DNA of 10,667 nucleotides from contig JACCZR010000177.1 of NCBI GenBank assembly GCA_013695855.1, positions 1-10,667 on the forward strand, written 5' to 3'. The DNA is from Thermoleophilaceae bacterium (lineage in GTDB: Bacteria > Actinomycetota > Thermoleophilia > Solirubrobacterales > Thermoleophilaceae). The translations under genes were made by a program, and so were the position numbers. The notes under the pieces are model-generated. The model was not told where the DNA came from. It worked only from the letters and a program-made list of their open reading frames with translations, and made no database searches. Below, one piece after another: positions 1 to 5,667 of the stretch. Positions within the stretch are counted from its first letter, which is position 1; each line of letters begins with the position of its first letter.

Positions 1-61
1 GGACGAGGGGCCAGGCGCGGCGGGCGGCGCGGGCCATCGCCTGCGAGCGTGGCGAGGCCAT
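1..61 (-). CDS. N-terminus of an unidentified protein (partial)
   Basis: An ATG at 61..59 overlaps the TGA stop of the GST-N gene by one base (TGATG) and opens a frame that stays open to the window edge. The 20 visible residues begin MASPRSQAMARAARRAWPLV and are rich in Ala and Arg. A second in-frame ATG lies at 37..35. The one-base overlap is the same coupling used at several other junctions here, which supports a real downstream gene in the same operon. Too little is visible to name a family, and whether 61 or 37 is the true start is open. Confidence 0.4.
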   Translation of the reverse strand, partial: MASPRSQAMARAARRAWPLV

Positions 62-351
62 CAGGCGGCGCCCTGTCTCGCCGGGCGGGCGGCCGCGGTG
101 GCGCTTCGAACCGAGTCGAGGTGGTCGAGGTACTCGACGATGCGGTGCGAGTCGTGCACCACGTGCTCGCCGTGCACCAACACGGGGACCCAGCGCTGGC
201 CTGTCAGCTCGTCCACTTCGGGGCGCTGGCGCTTGAGGAACGGCACGCGGACTTCCTGGAAGCCGATGCCCGAGCGGCGCAGCCGCCGGGCCACGACACC
301 GCAGCGGCAGACGCGGTCGGTGGGCGCCTTGCAGCGGTAGAGAATCGCCAT
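61..351 (-). CDS. Glutaredoxin/glutathione S-transferase N-terminal domain protein
   Basis: A 96-residue stand-alone thioredoxin-fold protein of the GST-N/glutaredoxin type, probably cytosolic. Seen: an N-terminal beta strand and Cys segment (AILYRC, Cys7; CRC at 15-17), a helix, then the cis-proline region WVPVLVHG (Pro56) and the DSHRIVEYLD segment (68-77) that matches the glutathione-binding end of GST-N domains. No GST C-terminal helical domain follows; residues 80-96 are an Ala/Arg tail. The frame is open upstream to 447, but ATG 351 places the start directly before the first strand and is preferred. The gene lies 55 bp behind the epimerase gene in the same orientation. Oddity: the segment reads CRC with an isolated Cys7, not a CxxC redox motif, so thiol-disulfide chemistry is uncertain. 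Many actinobacteria lack glutathione, so the cofactor is unknown. Confidence 0.8.
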   Translation of the reverse strand: MAILYRCKAPTDRVCRCGVVARRLRRSGIGFQEVRVPFLKRQRPEVDELTGQRWVPVLVHGEHVVHDSHRIVEYLDHLDSVRSATAAARPARQGAA

Positions 352-406
352 CCGACCCGAGATTAGCCCCTGCGGGCCTGCCGCCCCAAGGGGGATGCGC
401 CCGGGC

Positions 407-1498
407 TCACGGTCCCGCCGGCGCGTTTCGCCCGAACACCTGCCCAACCGTCCTCATCGCTCCGTCGGCCGCGCCCAGCGCGGCCCCCGCCAGCCGGTAC
501 TGCAGTTGCTGGGAGCGCCTGGTGCGGGCGATGCGGTCGTGCTCGCGCTCGAGGTGCCAGGCAACCGTGGCCTCAAGCGTCTCCTCGTGGGGTCGGGCGC
601 GCCAGTGCAGGTCGCGCTTGGCCTTTGTCGCCCGGTAGGTCCACCAGTGGCGCGCCGCCGACAGCTCGCCGGGATGGAGCGGAGGGCGGCCTGCGATGCC
701 GAGCGCCCTGGCGCCCACCGCGGCCAGGGTCGCCGGGACCCTGACCGGTGGCGCGACCCCGGAGATCCGCCCGAGGTCGGCGAAGAAGCGGTCGAAGGTG
801 TAGTTGCGCCCGCCGAGGATGTACCGCTCGGCCACTCCGCCGATCTCGTCCGCGAGAAGATGGCCCCGGACGACGTCGTGGACGTCGACCATGCAAAACG
901 CACCGCCGGAGTACATCGGCACCCGTCCGAGGAGGAAGTTGCGCACGATGCGGGTGGAGGTCATGTGCAGGTCGCCGGAGCCGAAGGTGGCCGCCGGGTT
1001 CACGCACACGAGCGGCAGTCCGCGTGCCGCCAGGCGCATGGCCTCCACCTCCGCCTCGTGTACCGAGTTGACGTAGGGGATGTCGAGATGCCCGGCGGTG
1101 AACAACTGGGTCTCGTCGGCGGTGCCTCCGGGCGAAGCCGGCCCGAGAGCCGCTGCGCTCGAGGTGAGCACCACCCGCGTCACATCAGCCCGCAGGCACT
1201 CCCCCAGCACCGTCTTCGTGCCCCCCGCGTTGACCTCGAACATGCGCTCGGCGTCGCCCTCGCGGATCGAGGTCAAACCCGCCGCGTGGAAGACGCGGTC
1301 GACGCCCTTCAACGCGCGGCGCACCGCGCGGCGGTCGGTGACGTCACAGCGGACCTGCTCGCAGTCGATGGTCTCGAGCACCTCGACCGGAGACCGGTCG
1401 CGCACGGTCACGCGCAGCTCGTCGCCGCGCTGCACGAGGGCGCGGGCGAGGTGGGAGCCGATGAAACCGGTCGCGCCGGTGAGGAGCGTCTTGGCCAA
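407..1498 (-). CDS. NAD-dependent epimerase/dehydratase (extended SDR) lacking the catalytic Lys
   Basis: A 363-residue extended short-chain dehydrogenase of the kind annotated as NAD-dependent epimerase/dehydratase, dihydroflavonol-reductase-like or HpnA-like sugar epimerase. Seen: the Rossmann dinucleotide motif TGATGFIGSH (residues 7-16), VFHAAG (69-74), the active-site Ser strand VVLTSSAA (109-116), the Tyr segment PYVNSVHEAE (141-150), VNPAATFG (166-173) and a substrate-side C-terminal domain. The family active site is YxxxK; here Tyr142 is present but position 146 is Val (codon GTA), so the catalytic Lys is missing at the expected place. The start is TTG at 1498, five bases after the TraR/DksA-like stop and without a clear Shine-Dalgarno, so translational coupling is likely. 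The last 45 residues are an Arg/Gln/Ala-rich helical extension. The substrate cannot be told from sequence. Confidence 0.88.
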   Translation of the reverse strand: MAKTLLTGATGFIGSHLARALVQRGDELRVTVRDRSPVEVLETIDCEQVRCDVTDRRAVRRALKGVDRVFHAAGLTSIREGDAERMFEVNAGGTKTVLGECLRADVTRVVLTSSAAALGPASPGGTADETQLFTAGHLDIPYVNSVHEAEVEAMRLAARGLPLVCVNPAATFGSGDLHMTSTRIVRNFLLGRVPMYSGGAFCMVDVHDVVRGHLLADEIGGVAERYILGGRNYTFDRFFADLGRISGVAPPVRVPATLAAVGARALGIAGRPPLHPGELSAARHWWTYRATKAKRDLHWRARPHEETLEATVAWHLEREHDRIARTRRSQQLQYRLAGAALGAADGAMRTVGQVFGRNAPAGP

Positions 1499-1503
1499 GC
1501 CGG

Positions 1504-1872
1504 CTAGAGCCGCGCTCGCTGGCGGTGCGCGCCCTCGAAGTGGCGCTGGCAGTCCAGACAGCGGACCGCCTCCGGCACCGCCTCGAGACGCTGCGGGGCG
1601 ATTTGACTACCACAGGTCAGGCAGGTCCCGTAGGTCCCGCCGGCCAGCGCTCGCCGGGCCTCGGCGATGCGCGTCTCCTCCTCCTGCCAAATCAGGCGCG
1701 TGCCGGCGTCGACCTCGCGGTCGTGCAGGTCGCCGGCCAGGTCGGCCGGATGGTTCACCACGTCCGCATGATCGGGGCCGGGGACCGGGCCGACCGCGTC
1801 ACGCGTTCGGGTCAGCTCGCGAAGGCGTGCTTCGAGACGGGCTTCGATCTGCTGCGTGTCAGCACCGGTCAT
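1504..1872 (-). CDS. TraR/DksA family C4-type zinc finger protein
   Basis: A 122-residue protein of the TraR/DksA superfamily, known for proteins that bind RNA polymerase through the secondary channel and alter initiation. Seen: an N-terminal charged helical segment (1-25), a region with HPADLAGDLHDRE (41-53) typical of the actinobacterial and Firmicute members, a helix ending AGGTYGTC, and a complete four-Cys zinc site at Cys84, Cys87, Cys105 and Cys108. The ATG at 1872 is preceded by GAGGA at a sensible spacing. It is the first gene of a minus-strand run (epimerase, GST-N) and is divergent from degV. Whether it is a functional DksA or one of the zinc-finger paralogues without a known RNA polymerase role cannot be decided here. 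Family membership is secure. Confidence 0.92.
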   Translation of the reverse strand: MTGADTQQIEARLEARLRELTRTRDAVGPVPGPDHADVVNHPADLAGDLHDREVDAGTRLIWQEEETRIAEARRALAGGTYGTCLTCGSQIAPQRLEAVPEAVRCLDCQRHFEGAHRQRARL

Positions 1873-1889
1873 CGGTCTTCCTCATCGCG

Positions 1890-1895
1890 ATCGTA
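1890..1895 (-). promoter_or_regulatory. Possible -10 box for the TraR/DksA-like gene
   Basis: On the minus strand TACGAT lies at 1895..1890, about 17 bp upstream of the ATG at 1872, leaving a short leader that holds the GAGGA ribosome binding site. It matches TATAAT at four of six positions. No convincing -35 box is seen 16-18 bp further upstream, so the call is tentative. Confidence 0.3.
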
Positions 1896-1944
1896 CTCCT
1901 CGGCGCAGAGGATTGATTGCACGCCGCGCGTGGGTGCGAGGTCG

Positions 1945-1968
1945 TGGGATCGTCATTGGGATCGTCAT
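1945..1968. repeat. 12-bp perfect tandem repeat upstream of degV
   Basis: The unit TGGGATCGTCAT occurs twice head to tail (1945-1956 and 1957-1968). It ends two bases before the putative degV -10 box and so covers the -35/spacer region. A direct repeat with near one-turn spacing in this position could be a tandem operator or activator site; it could also be a chance short duplication. Confidence 0.6.
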
Positions 1969-1969
1969 C

Positions 1970-1975
1970 TAGGCT
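1970..1975 (+). promoter_or_regulatory. -10-like box for degV, probable leaderless start
   Basis: TAGGCT at 1970-1975 is followed nine bases later by the degV ATG at 1985. No Shine-Dalgarno sequence lies between them. A -10 box this close to the start implies transcription beginning at or just before the ATG, as in leaderless actinobacterial mRNAs. The same hexamer stands six bases before an ATG at 6662. No good -35 hexamer is visible; the 12-bp repeat occupies that place. Confidence 0.45.
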
Positions 1976-1984
1976 GCGCCGCTC

Positions 1985-2839
1985 ATGCCTGTCACCGTGG
2001 TCACGGACACCACCTCGTACCTGCCGCGCGAGCTGGTCGAGCGCGAGGGGATCGTGGTGGTGGACCTGTACATCGTCTTCGAGGGCAAGCGCACCGAGCG
2101 GGAGTCCTCTATCACCGACTTCCACGCCTTCTTCGAGGAGCTGCGCAGCACGGATGCGCTGCCCACCACCTCCCAGCCCTCGGTCGGCGACTTCGTCGCG
2201 GTCTACGAGCCGCTGCTGGCGGACGGCGGCGAGGTGGTCTCCGTCCACATCTCGGCGGGACTGTCGGGCACCGCCGACTCCGCCCGCCAGGCGGCACAGG
2301 CGCTCGAAGGCGGCGAGCGGGTCAGGGTGATCGACTCGACCACCGCCGCGGGCGGCCTGGGCATCCTCGTGCTGGTCGCCGCCCACGCGGCCAAGCGGGG
2401 CGAAGACGCCGAGGCCGTGGAGGGCAAGGTGGCCGAGGCCCGCGCCGAGCTGAAGATGTGGTTCGCGGTCGACACCCTCGAGTTCCTCAAGCGGGGCGGG
2501 CGCATCGGGGCGGCGAGCGCGTGGATCGGGTCCACGTTGAAGGTCAAGCCCATCCTCACCGTAGAGTCGGAGATGACCCCCGTGGAGCGGGTGCGCACCT
2601 CCAAGCGAATGTTCGAGCGGTTGGTCGACTACGCGCGCCAGCGCCACGATTCGGGTATGGACGCGTGGGTGGTTCAGCACATCGCCGCGCCCGATCAGGC
2701 CGCCGCGCTCCAGGGGCGCTGCCACGAGGTCTTCGGCTGTGATCCGCTGTTCGTCAGCGAGATCGGGCCTGTCCTGGGCGCGCACACCGGCCCCGGACTG
2801 CTCGGCGTCGGCTCGGTCTCGCGCCACTTCTTCGACTGA
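1985..2839 (+). CDS. degV: DegV family fatty-acid-binding protein
   Basis: A 284-residue full-length DegV/FakB-type protein. The family binds a fatty acid and, in characterised FakB proteins, presents it to the kinase FakA. Seen: the N-terminal VTDTTSYLP strand and loop (6-14), the TTSQPS motif (61-66) whose Thr/Ser residues contact the fatty-acid carboxylate, HISAGLSGT (88-96), DTLEFLKRGGRI (163-174), and the C-terminal GAHTGPG (265-271), all in the usual order. The ATG at 1985 follows a -10-like box rather than a ribosome binding site. The stop overlaps the start of the AI-2E family permease by one base. No FakA-like kinase gene is in the window, so the partner is unknown. Cytosolic; the family call is secure. 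Confidence 0.95.
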   Translation: MPVTVVTDTTSYLPRELVEREGIVVVDLYIVFEGKRTERESSITDFHAFFEELRSTDALPTTSQPSVGDFVAVYEPLLADGGEVVSVHISAGLSGTADSARQAAQALEGGERVRVIDSTTAAGGLGILVLVAAHAAKRGEDAEAVEGKVAEARAELKMWFAVDTLEFLKRGGRIGAASAWIGSTLKVKPILTVESEMTPVERVRTSKRMFERLVDYARQRHDSGMDAWVVQHIAAPDQAAALQGRCHEVFGCDPLFVSEIGPVLGAHTGPGLLGVGSVSRHFFD

Positions 2840-3942
2840 TGGCCGACCTCTCCGCGCGCCAGGTAGTCCGGCTGGTCCTGATCGTGGTGGCCGTGGCCAT
2901 CTCGCTGTACCTGCTGTACCTGCTGCGCCGCCCCATCGGCTGGCTGCTGGCCGCGCTGTTTCTCACCATCGCCCTCTCGGGCCCGGTGAACGCGCTCGCT
3001 ATGCGCATGCGCCGCGGCTTTGCCATCACGCTCGTCTACTTCGGCCTGATTCTGGTGCCCTTCCTGCTGGCTGCCCTGATCGTGCCGCCGCTCGTCGGCG
3101 AGGCAACCGAGCTGGCCGACAACGCGCCCCAGTACGCGCGCGACCTGACCGACTTCGTGGAGAAGAACGACCGCCTCCAGAACCTCAATAAGGACTACGA
3201 TCTCACGTCGAAGCTCCAGGAGCAGGCCGGGAAGCTGCCCGCGAAGCTCGGCGACGCCGCGGGCACGGTCCGCGACGTGGGCCTCGGCATCGTCAGCTCG
3301 ATATTCGCCCTCGTCACGATCCTGATCCTCGCCGCCTTCATGCTTGGCAGCGGTCGAAGATGGGTGAATCACGGCCTGCACCAACTACCCCTGGAACGCG
3401 GGGAGCAGCTGCGGCGAGTGCTCGACCGCTCCAGTAGGGCGGTGGCGTCCTACGTGGCGGGGGCCATCGCCCAGGCCACCTTCGCGGGGTTGCTCTCCTT
3501 CTTGGTGCTGAAGCTCCTCGGCGTCCCCTTCGCCGCCCCGTTGGCGGTGCTCATCTTCTTCCTGGATCTCATCCCGCTGGTGGGCGCGACCATCGGCGCC
3601 GTGCTGGTGGGCGTCGTGACCCTGTTCGAGAACTTCCCCACGGCGACGATCGTCTGGGTCGTCTTCTCGATCGTCTATCAGCAGCTCGAGAACAACCTCG
3701 TCCAGCCGCAGATCCAGAAGCGCGCGGTGAACGTGCATCCGTTCGTGATCATCGTCGCCGTGCTCTTCGGCGCCAATCTGCTGGGCGTGCTTGGGGCCAT
3801 CGTGGCGGTGCCTGTAGCGGCCACGGTGCAGATCGCGGTGCGCGAGTACTCGCTCGTGCGGCGCCTCCTGCGGCCCGAGCTGGGCGCCACTATCGAGACG
3901 GCGCCCGCGGGGACGCCACCGTCTTCGGTCAGCGGCGCCTGA
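2839..3942 (+). CDS. AI-2E family transporter (PerM/YdiK-type permease)
   Basis: A 367-residue polytopic membrane protein of the AI-2E exporter superfamily (TqsA/PerM/YdiK). Seen: two N-terminal hydrophobic stretches (about 10-30 and 33-50), a third at 60-84, a long soluble loop (about 88-145), a further segment near 147-170, then the characteristic C-terminal half with DLIPLVGATIG (243-253), QQLENNLVQPQIQ (281-293) and final hydrophobic stretches at 301-336. These two motifs define the family. Members export varied substrates, including AI-2 or, for some, sodium or lithium in exchange for protons, so no substrate is assigned. The ATG at 2839 shares its A with the degV stop (TGATG), suggesting coupled translation. 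The 3' end overlaps the convergent DUF3618 gene by 14 bp. Confidence 0.93.
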   Translation: MADLSARQVVRLVLIVVAVAISLYLLYLLRRPIGWLLAALFLTIALSGPVNALAMRMRRGFAITLVYFGLILVPFLLAALIVPPLVGEATELADNAPQYARDLTDFVEKNDRLQNLNKDYDLTSKLQEQAGKLPAKLGDAAGTVRDVGLGIVSSIFALVTILILAAFMLGSGRRWVNHGLHQLPLERGEQLRRVLDRSSRAVASYVAGAIAQATFAGLLSFLVLKLLGVPFAAPLAVLIFFLDLIPLVGATIGAVLVGVVTLFENFPTATIVWVVFSIVYQQLENNLVQPQIQKRAVNVHPFVIIVAVLFGANLLGVLGAIVAVPVAATVQIAVREYSLVRRLLRPELGATIETAPAGTPPSSVSGA

Positions 3943-4156
3943 GCAGCGAGAAGGTGGCGGCCACGCCGCCGCCGATGAGGAAGCCCGCCGCCGCCGCGCC
4001 GATAAGCGCCGGGGTGCGGTTCTCGGAGAGCTGGCGGCGCCAGTCGGTGAGCTCCGCGACCTTCGAGCGGAGGTCGCTGACCGAGAAGCCCAGCTCGCCA
4101 CGGGTGGTCTCGATCTCAGCGCGGATCTGCTCCGGCGTGCGGCCCTCAGCGGCCAT
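3929..4156 (-). CDS. DUF3618 domain-containing membrane-anchored protein
   Basis: A 75-residue protein. Seen: RTPEQIRAEIETTRGEL (6-22), the hallmark opening of DUF3618, an amphipathic helical stretch to about residue 45, then one hydrophobic Gly/Ala-rich segment (about 49-71) ending in Arg-Arg-Arg. This predicts a cytosolic helix on a C-terminal membrane anchor. DUF3618 proteins commonly sit beside holin-superfamily (DUF1469) genes, as here; the pair resembles E. coli ElaB/YqjD-YqjE clusters in layout, though that parallel is inference. The start overlaps the stop of the holin-family gene (TGATG). It is the last gene of the six-gene run, and its 3' end overlaps the convergent permease gene by 14 bp. 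Confidence 0.9.
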   Translation of the reverse strand: MAAEGRTPEQIRAEIETTRGELGFSVSDLRSKVAELTDWRRQLSENRTPALIGAAAAGFLIGGGVAATFSLLRRR

Positions 4157-4617
4157 CAGGGTCCCTTCTCTATCCGGTAGAGGCGGTCGGGTGATCGGTC
4201 GAGCTGGTCGCGCTCCACCTTCTCGTGGTCGAACTGGGCCTTGGTCAGCTTGGCCTCCTCTATGGCCATGTCCGGCGTGGGCGCGCCGCCGCTCTTGATG
4301 AAGCGCAGGGCGTAGTAGCCGGCGACCGCGGCGAGGATCACCAGCAGGACGAAGACAGCGAGGAAGCCCGGCCAGATGACGTCGAAGTCGAACAGATCGA
4401 CGATGAGGAAGGCGAGGAAGAAAAGGAAGATGAAGAGGGCGAAGATGAGGAACACTCCCGCCGCGGCGCCCACCGCCGCCCCCTTGCCGAGCTTCGTGAC
4501 CTTGCCCGTGACCTCGGCCTTGGCCAGGTCGATCTCCTGGCGCACCAGCAGTGAGGCCTTCTCGGAGACCTCCTGGACGATCTCGCCCAGTGACTTGTCA
4601 ACGCGGTTGCCGTTCAT
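4156..4617 (-). CDS. Phage holin superfamily / DUF1469-type membrane protein
   Basis: A 153-residue protein. Seen: an N-terminal amphipathic helix with the family phrase SLLVRQEIDLAKAEV (22-36), two adjacent strongly hydrophobic segments (about 48-77 and 82-106) separated by a short loop ending in WPG, and a charged C-terminal cytosolic tail. This is the architecture of the putative actinobacterial holin superfamily III/DUF1469 (YqjE-like). Despite the name, nothing nearby suggests phage lysis; chromosomal members occur in general stress or envelope clusters. The ATG overlaps the upstream stop by four bases (ATGA), and the stop overlaps the DUF3618 start by one base. Function unproven. Confidence 0.9.
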   Translation of the reverse strand: MNGNRVDKSLGEIVQEVSEKASLLVRQEIDLAKAEVTGKVTKLGKGAAVGAAAGVFLIFALFIFLFFLAFLIVDLFDFDVIWPGFLAVFVLLVILAAVAGYYALRFIKSGGAPTPDMAIEEAKLTKAQFDHEKVERDQLDRSPDRLYRIEKGP

Positions 4618-4889
4618 TCGCTGGGGCCCAGGAATCTCAGGACCATGGCCAGGGCCAAGCCTCCGGCGAAGGCGGCCCCCACGAAGACCTCGGGGCGCTC
4701 GGCAAAGCCGTCGGCCTCTGTGTGCGACTGCGCGTGCAGCGGGGACTCACTCAGCGGAGGAGAGTCCGGCCCGCCTTCGGGCTCGACCACGTCCTCGGGC
4801 GTCGACGCCTGCGTGGGGTCGGCCTCTTTCGCTGCGGCTTGCGCGCGGTTGACCTCGTCGCCGGGCTGCCCCGGGGTGGCGGCCTGCAT
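4614..4889 (-). CDS. Tail-anchored small membrane protein
   Basis: A 91-residue protein. Seen: a 60-residue hydrophilic N-terminal part rich in Pro, Glu, Ala and Ser, likely disordered, then ERPEVFVGAAFAGGLALAM (64-82) forming one C-terminal membrane span, ending RFLGPSE. The RPE-hydrophobic anchor recalls the C-terminal end of ElaB/YqjD-like and related actinobacterial small proteins that travel with DUF3618 and holin-family genes. It starts at ATG 4889, sharing one base with the stop of the 45-residue gene, and ends within the holin-family start (ATGA). No enzymatic motif is present. The role is probably structural or as a ribosome/membrane tether by analogy, which is inference. Confidence 0.8.
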   Translation of the reverse strand: MQAATPGQPGDEVNRAQAAAKEADPTQASTPEDVVEPEGGPDSPPLSESPLHAQSHTEADGFAERPEVFVGAAFAGGLALAMVLRFLGPSE

Positions 4890-5026
4890 CAGTCGACCGG
4901 GGGATCCTCGCCGGTCACCCGAGTCCAGATCTCCGAGGCGATCCGGTGGGCGACGATCGAGGTGAGGGCTCCCACTCCGGCGAGCAGGCCGCTCCAGGCG
5001 AGGCGCTTGACCATGTCATTGCTCAT
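4889..5026 (-). CDS. 45-residue membrane protein, DUF4235-like
   Basis: A short ORF starting at ATG 5026, eleven bases after the TetR stop, and ending at TGA 4891..4889, where it shares one base with the next ATG. Its protein starts MSNDMVKRLAWSGLLAGVGA, has one hydrophobic Gly/Ala segment (about 9-27), then a segment containing IWTRVTGEDPP (33-43). The single span followed by Trp and a GEDPP tail resembles small DUF4235 proteins, which also occur with DUF3618-type genes. There is no clear Shine-Dalgarno, so it may depend on ribosomes finishing tetR. The tight fit between its neighbours is the main evidence that it is real. Confidence 0.72.
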   Translation of the reverse strand: MSNDMVKRLAWSGLLAGVGALTSIVAHRIASEIWTRVTGEDPPVD

Positions 5027-5037
5027 CGGCGCAGGAT

Positions 5038-5667
5038 TCAACCAGAGACGGCAGCCGTGCCAGCGGGCGCCGTCTCCAAGCCTCCGCAGATGGTGTCCAC
5101 AACGAGGCCCTTTGCGTGCTCGAACTCCTCCTCGGTGCGCGGCAGCAGGTCGAAGATCCATGCCGTGAGCAGCTGCTCGATCGCCCCGTAGAAGCACATC
5201 GCGGCGAACTCCGACGGGATGTCGCGCTTGAACAGGCCCTCCGCCCGCGCCCTTTCGACTATCGCCCCAATCCCCTGGTAGGCCTCGCGGATCTTGTCGA
5301 GGTGCAGGCGGCCGAACGAGTTCGCCGCGCGGGTGACCTCGACGATGATCACCTTCATGAGCTCCGGCTCGTTGCGGTAGGAGTCGATGATGAAGCCGGC
5401 GACCGCATACAGCTTGTCGCGCGCCGGGAGATCCTGGCGGTCGATCTCGGCGATGGCGTCGAGCATGATCTGCCAGCGCTCGAGGAAGAGGGTGTTGAGG
5501 ATCTCCTCCTTGGAGTCGAAGTAGTGGTAGACGAGGCCGTAGGCCACACCCGCCTCGTCGGCCACATCGGAGACCCGGCAGTGGTGAAAGCCGCGCTGCG
5601 CGAAGACCTGGATCCCCGCGTCGAGGATCAGGCGACGCTTGTCGATCGCTCGGGAGGGCGTCTTCAT
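5038..5667 (-). CDS. TetR family regulator, FadR/YsiA-like C-terminal domain
   Basis: A 209-residue one-component repressor. Seen: an N-terminal helix with KRRLILDAGIQVFAQRGF (10-27), the HTH with VSDVADEAGV (32-41) and recognition helix region AYGLVYHYFDSKEEIL (42-57), then a ligand-binding domain with PELMKVIIVEVTR (101-113), GLFKRDI (144-150) and GAIEQLLTAWI (161-171). This C-terminal pattern is that of TetR regulators related to Bacillus FadR (YsiA), which sense acyl-CoAs. An acyl-CoA ligand is therefore a reasonable but unproven guess. The ATG at 5667 overlaps the nitrilase stop (ATGA) and is preceded by a perfect AGGAGG (5680..5675) seven bases upstream, so its translation is strong in its own right. 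The 16-bp palindrome at 6618-6633, in front of this transcription unit, is the likely operator. Confidence 0.93.
   Translation of the reverse strand: MKTPSRAIDKRRLILDAGIQVFAQRGFHHCRVSDVADEAGVAYGLVYHYFDSKEEILNTLFLERWQIMLDAIAEIDRQDLPARDKLYAVAGFIIDSYRNEPELMKVIIVEVTRAANSFGRLHLDKIREAYQGIGAIVERARAEGLFKRDIPSEFAAMCFYGAIEQLLTAWIFDLLPRTEEEFEHAKGLVVDTICGGLETAPAGTAAVSG

Noticed and set aside
395..1507. A 370-codon open frame on the plus strand opposite the epimerase gene
   Set aside because: Its translation is Arg/Gly/Val/His-rich with no domain, and the opposite strand carries a clear SDR protein. Long antisense frames are expected at this GC content.
1859..1885. Eight-codon upstream ORF (ATG 1885 to TGA 1859) overlapping the TraR/DksA-like start
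   Set aside because: It lies over the ribosome binding site region and is too short to distinguish from chance; no supporting signal.
1525..2742. A 405-codon plus-strand frame overlapping the TraR/DksA-like and degV genes
   Set aside because: It crosses two recognisable genes in other frames and the divergent promoter, and is almost pure Arg/Gly/Ala/His. A composition artefact.
1859..2827. A 322-codon minus-strand frame opposite degV
   Set aside because: No domain is recognisable; degV on the other strand has every family motif.
4156..4617. Holin-family gene as evidence of a prophage or lysis cassette
   Set aside because: No endolysin, tail or integrase gene is nearby, and this superfamily is common on actinobacterial chromosomes beside DUF3618.
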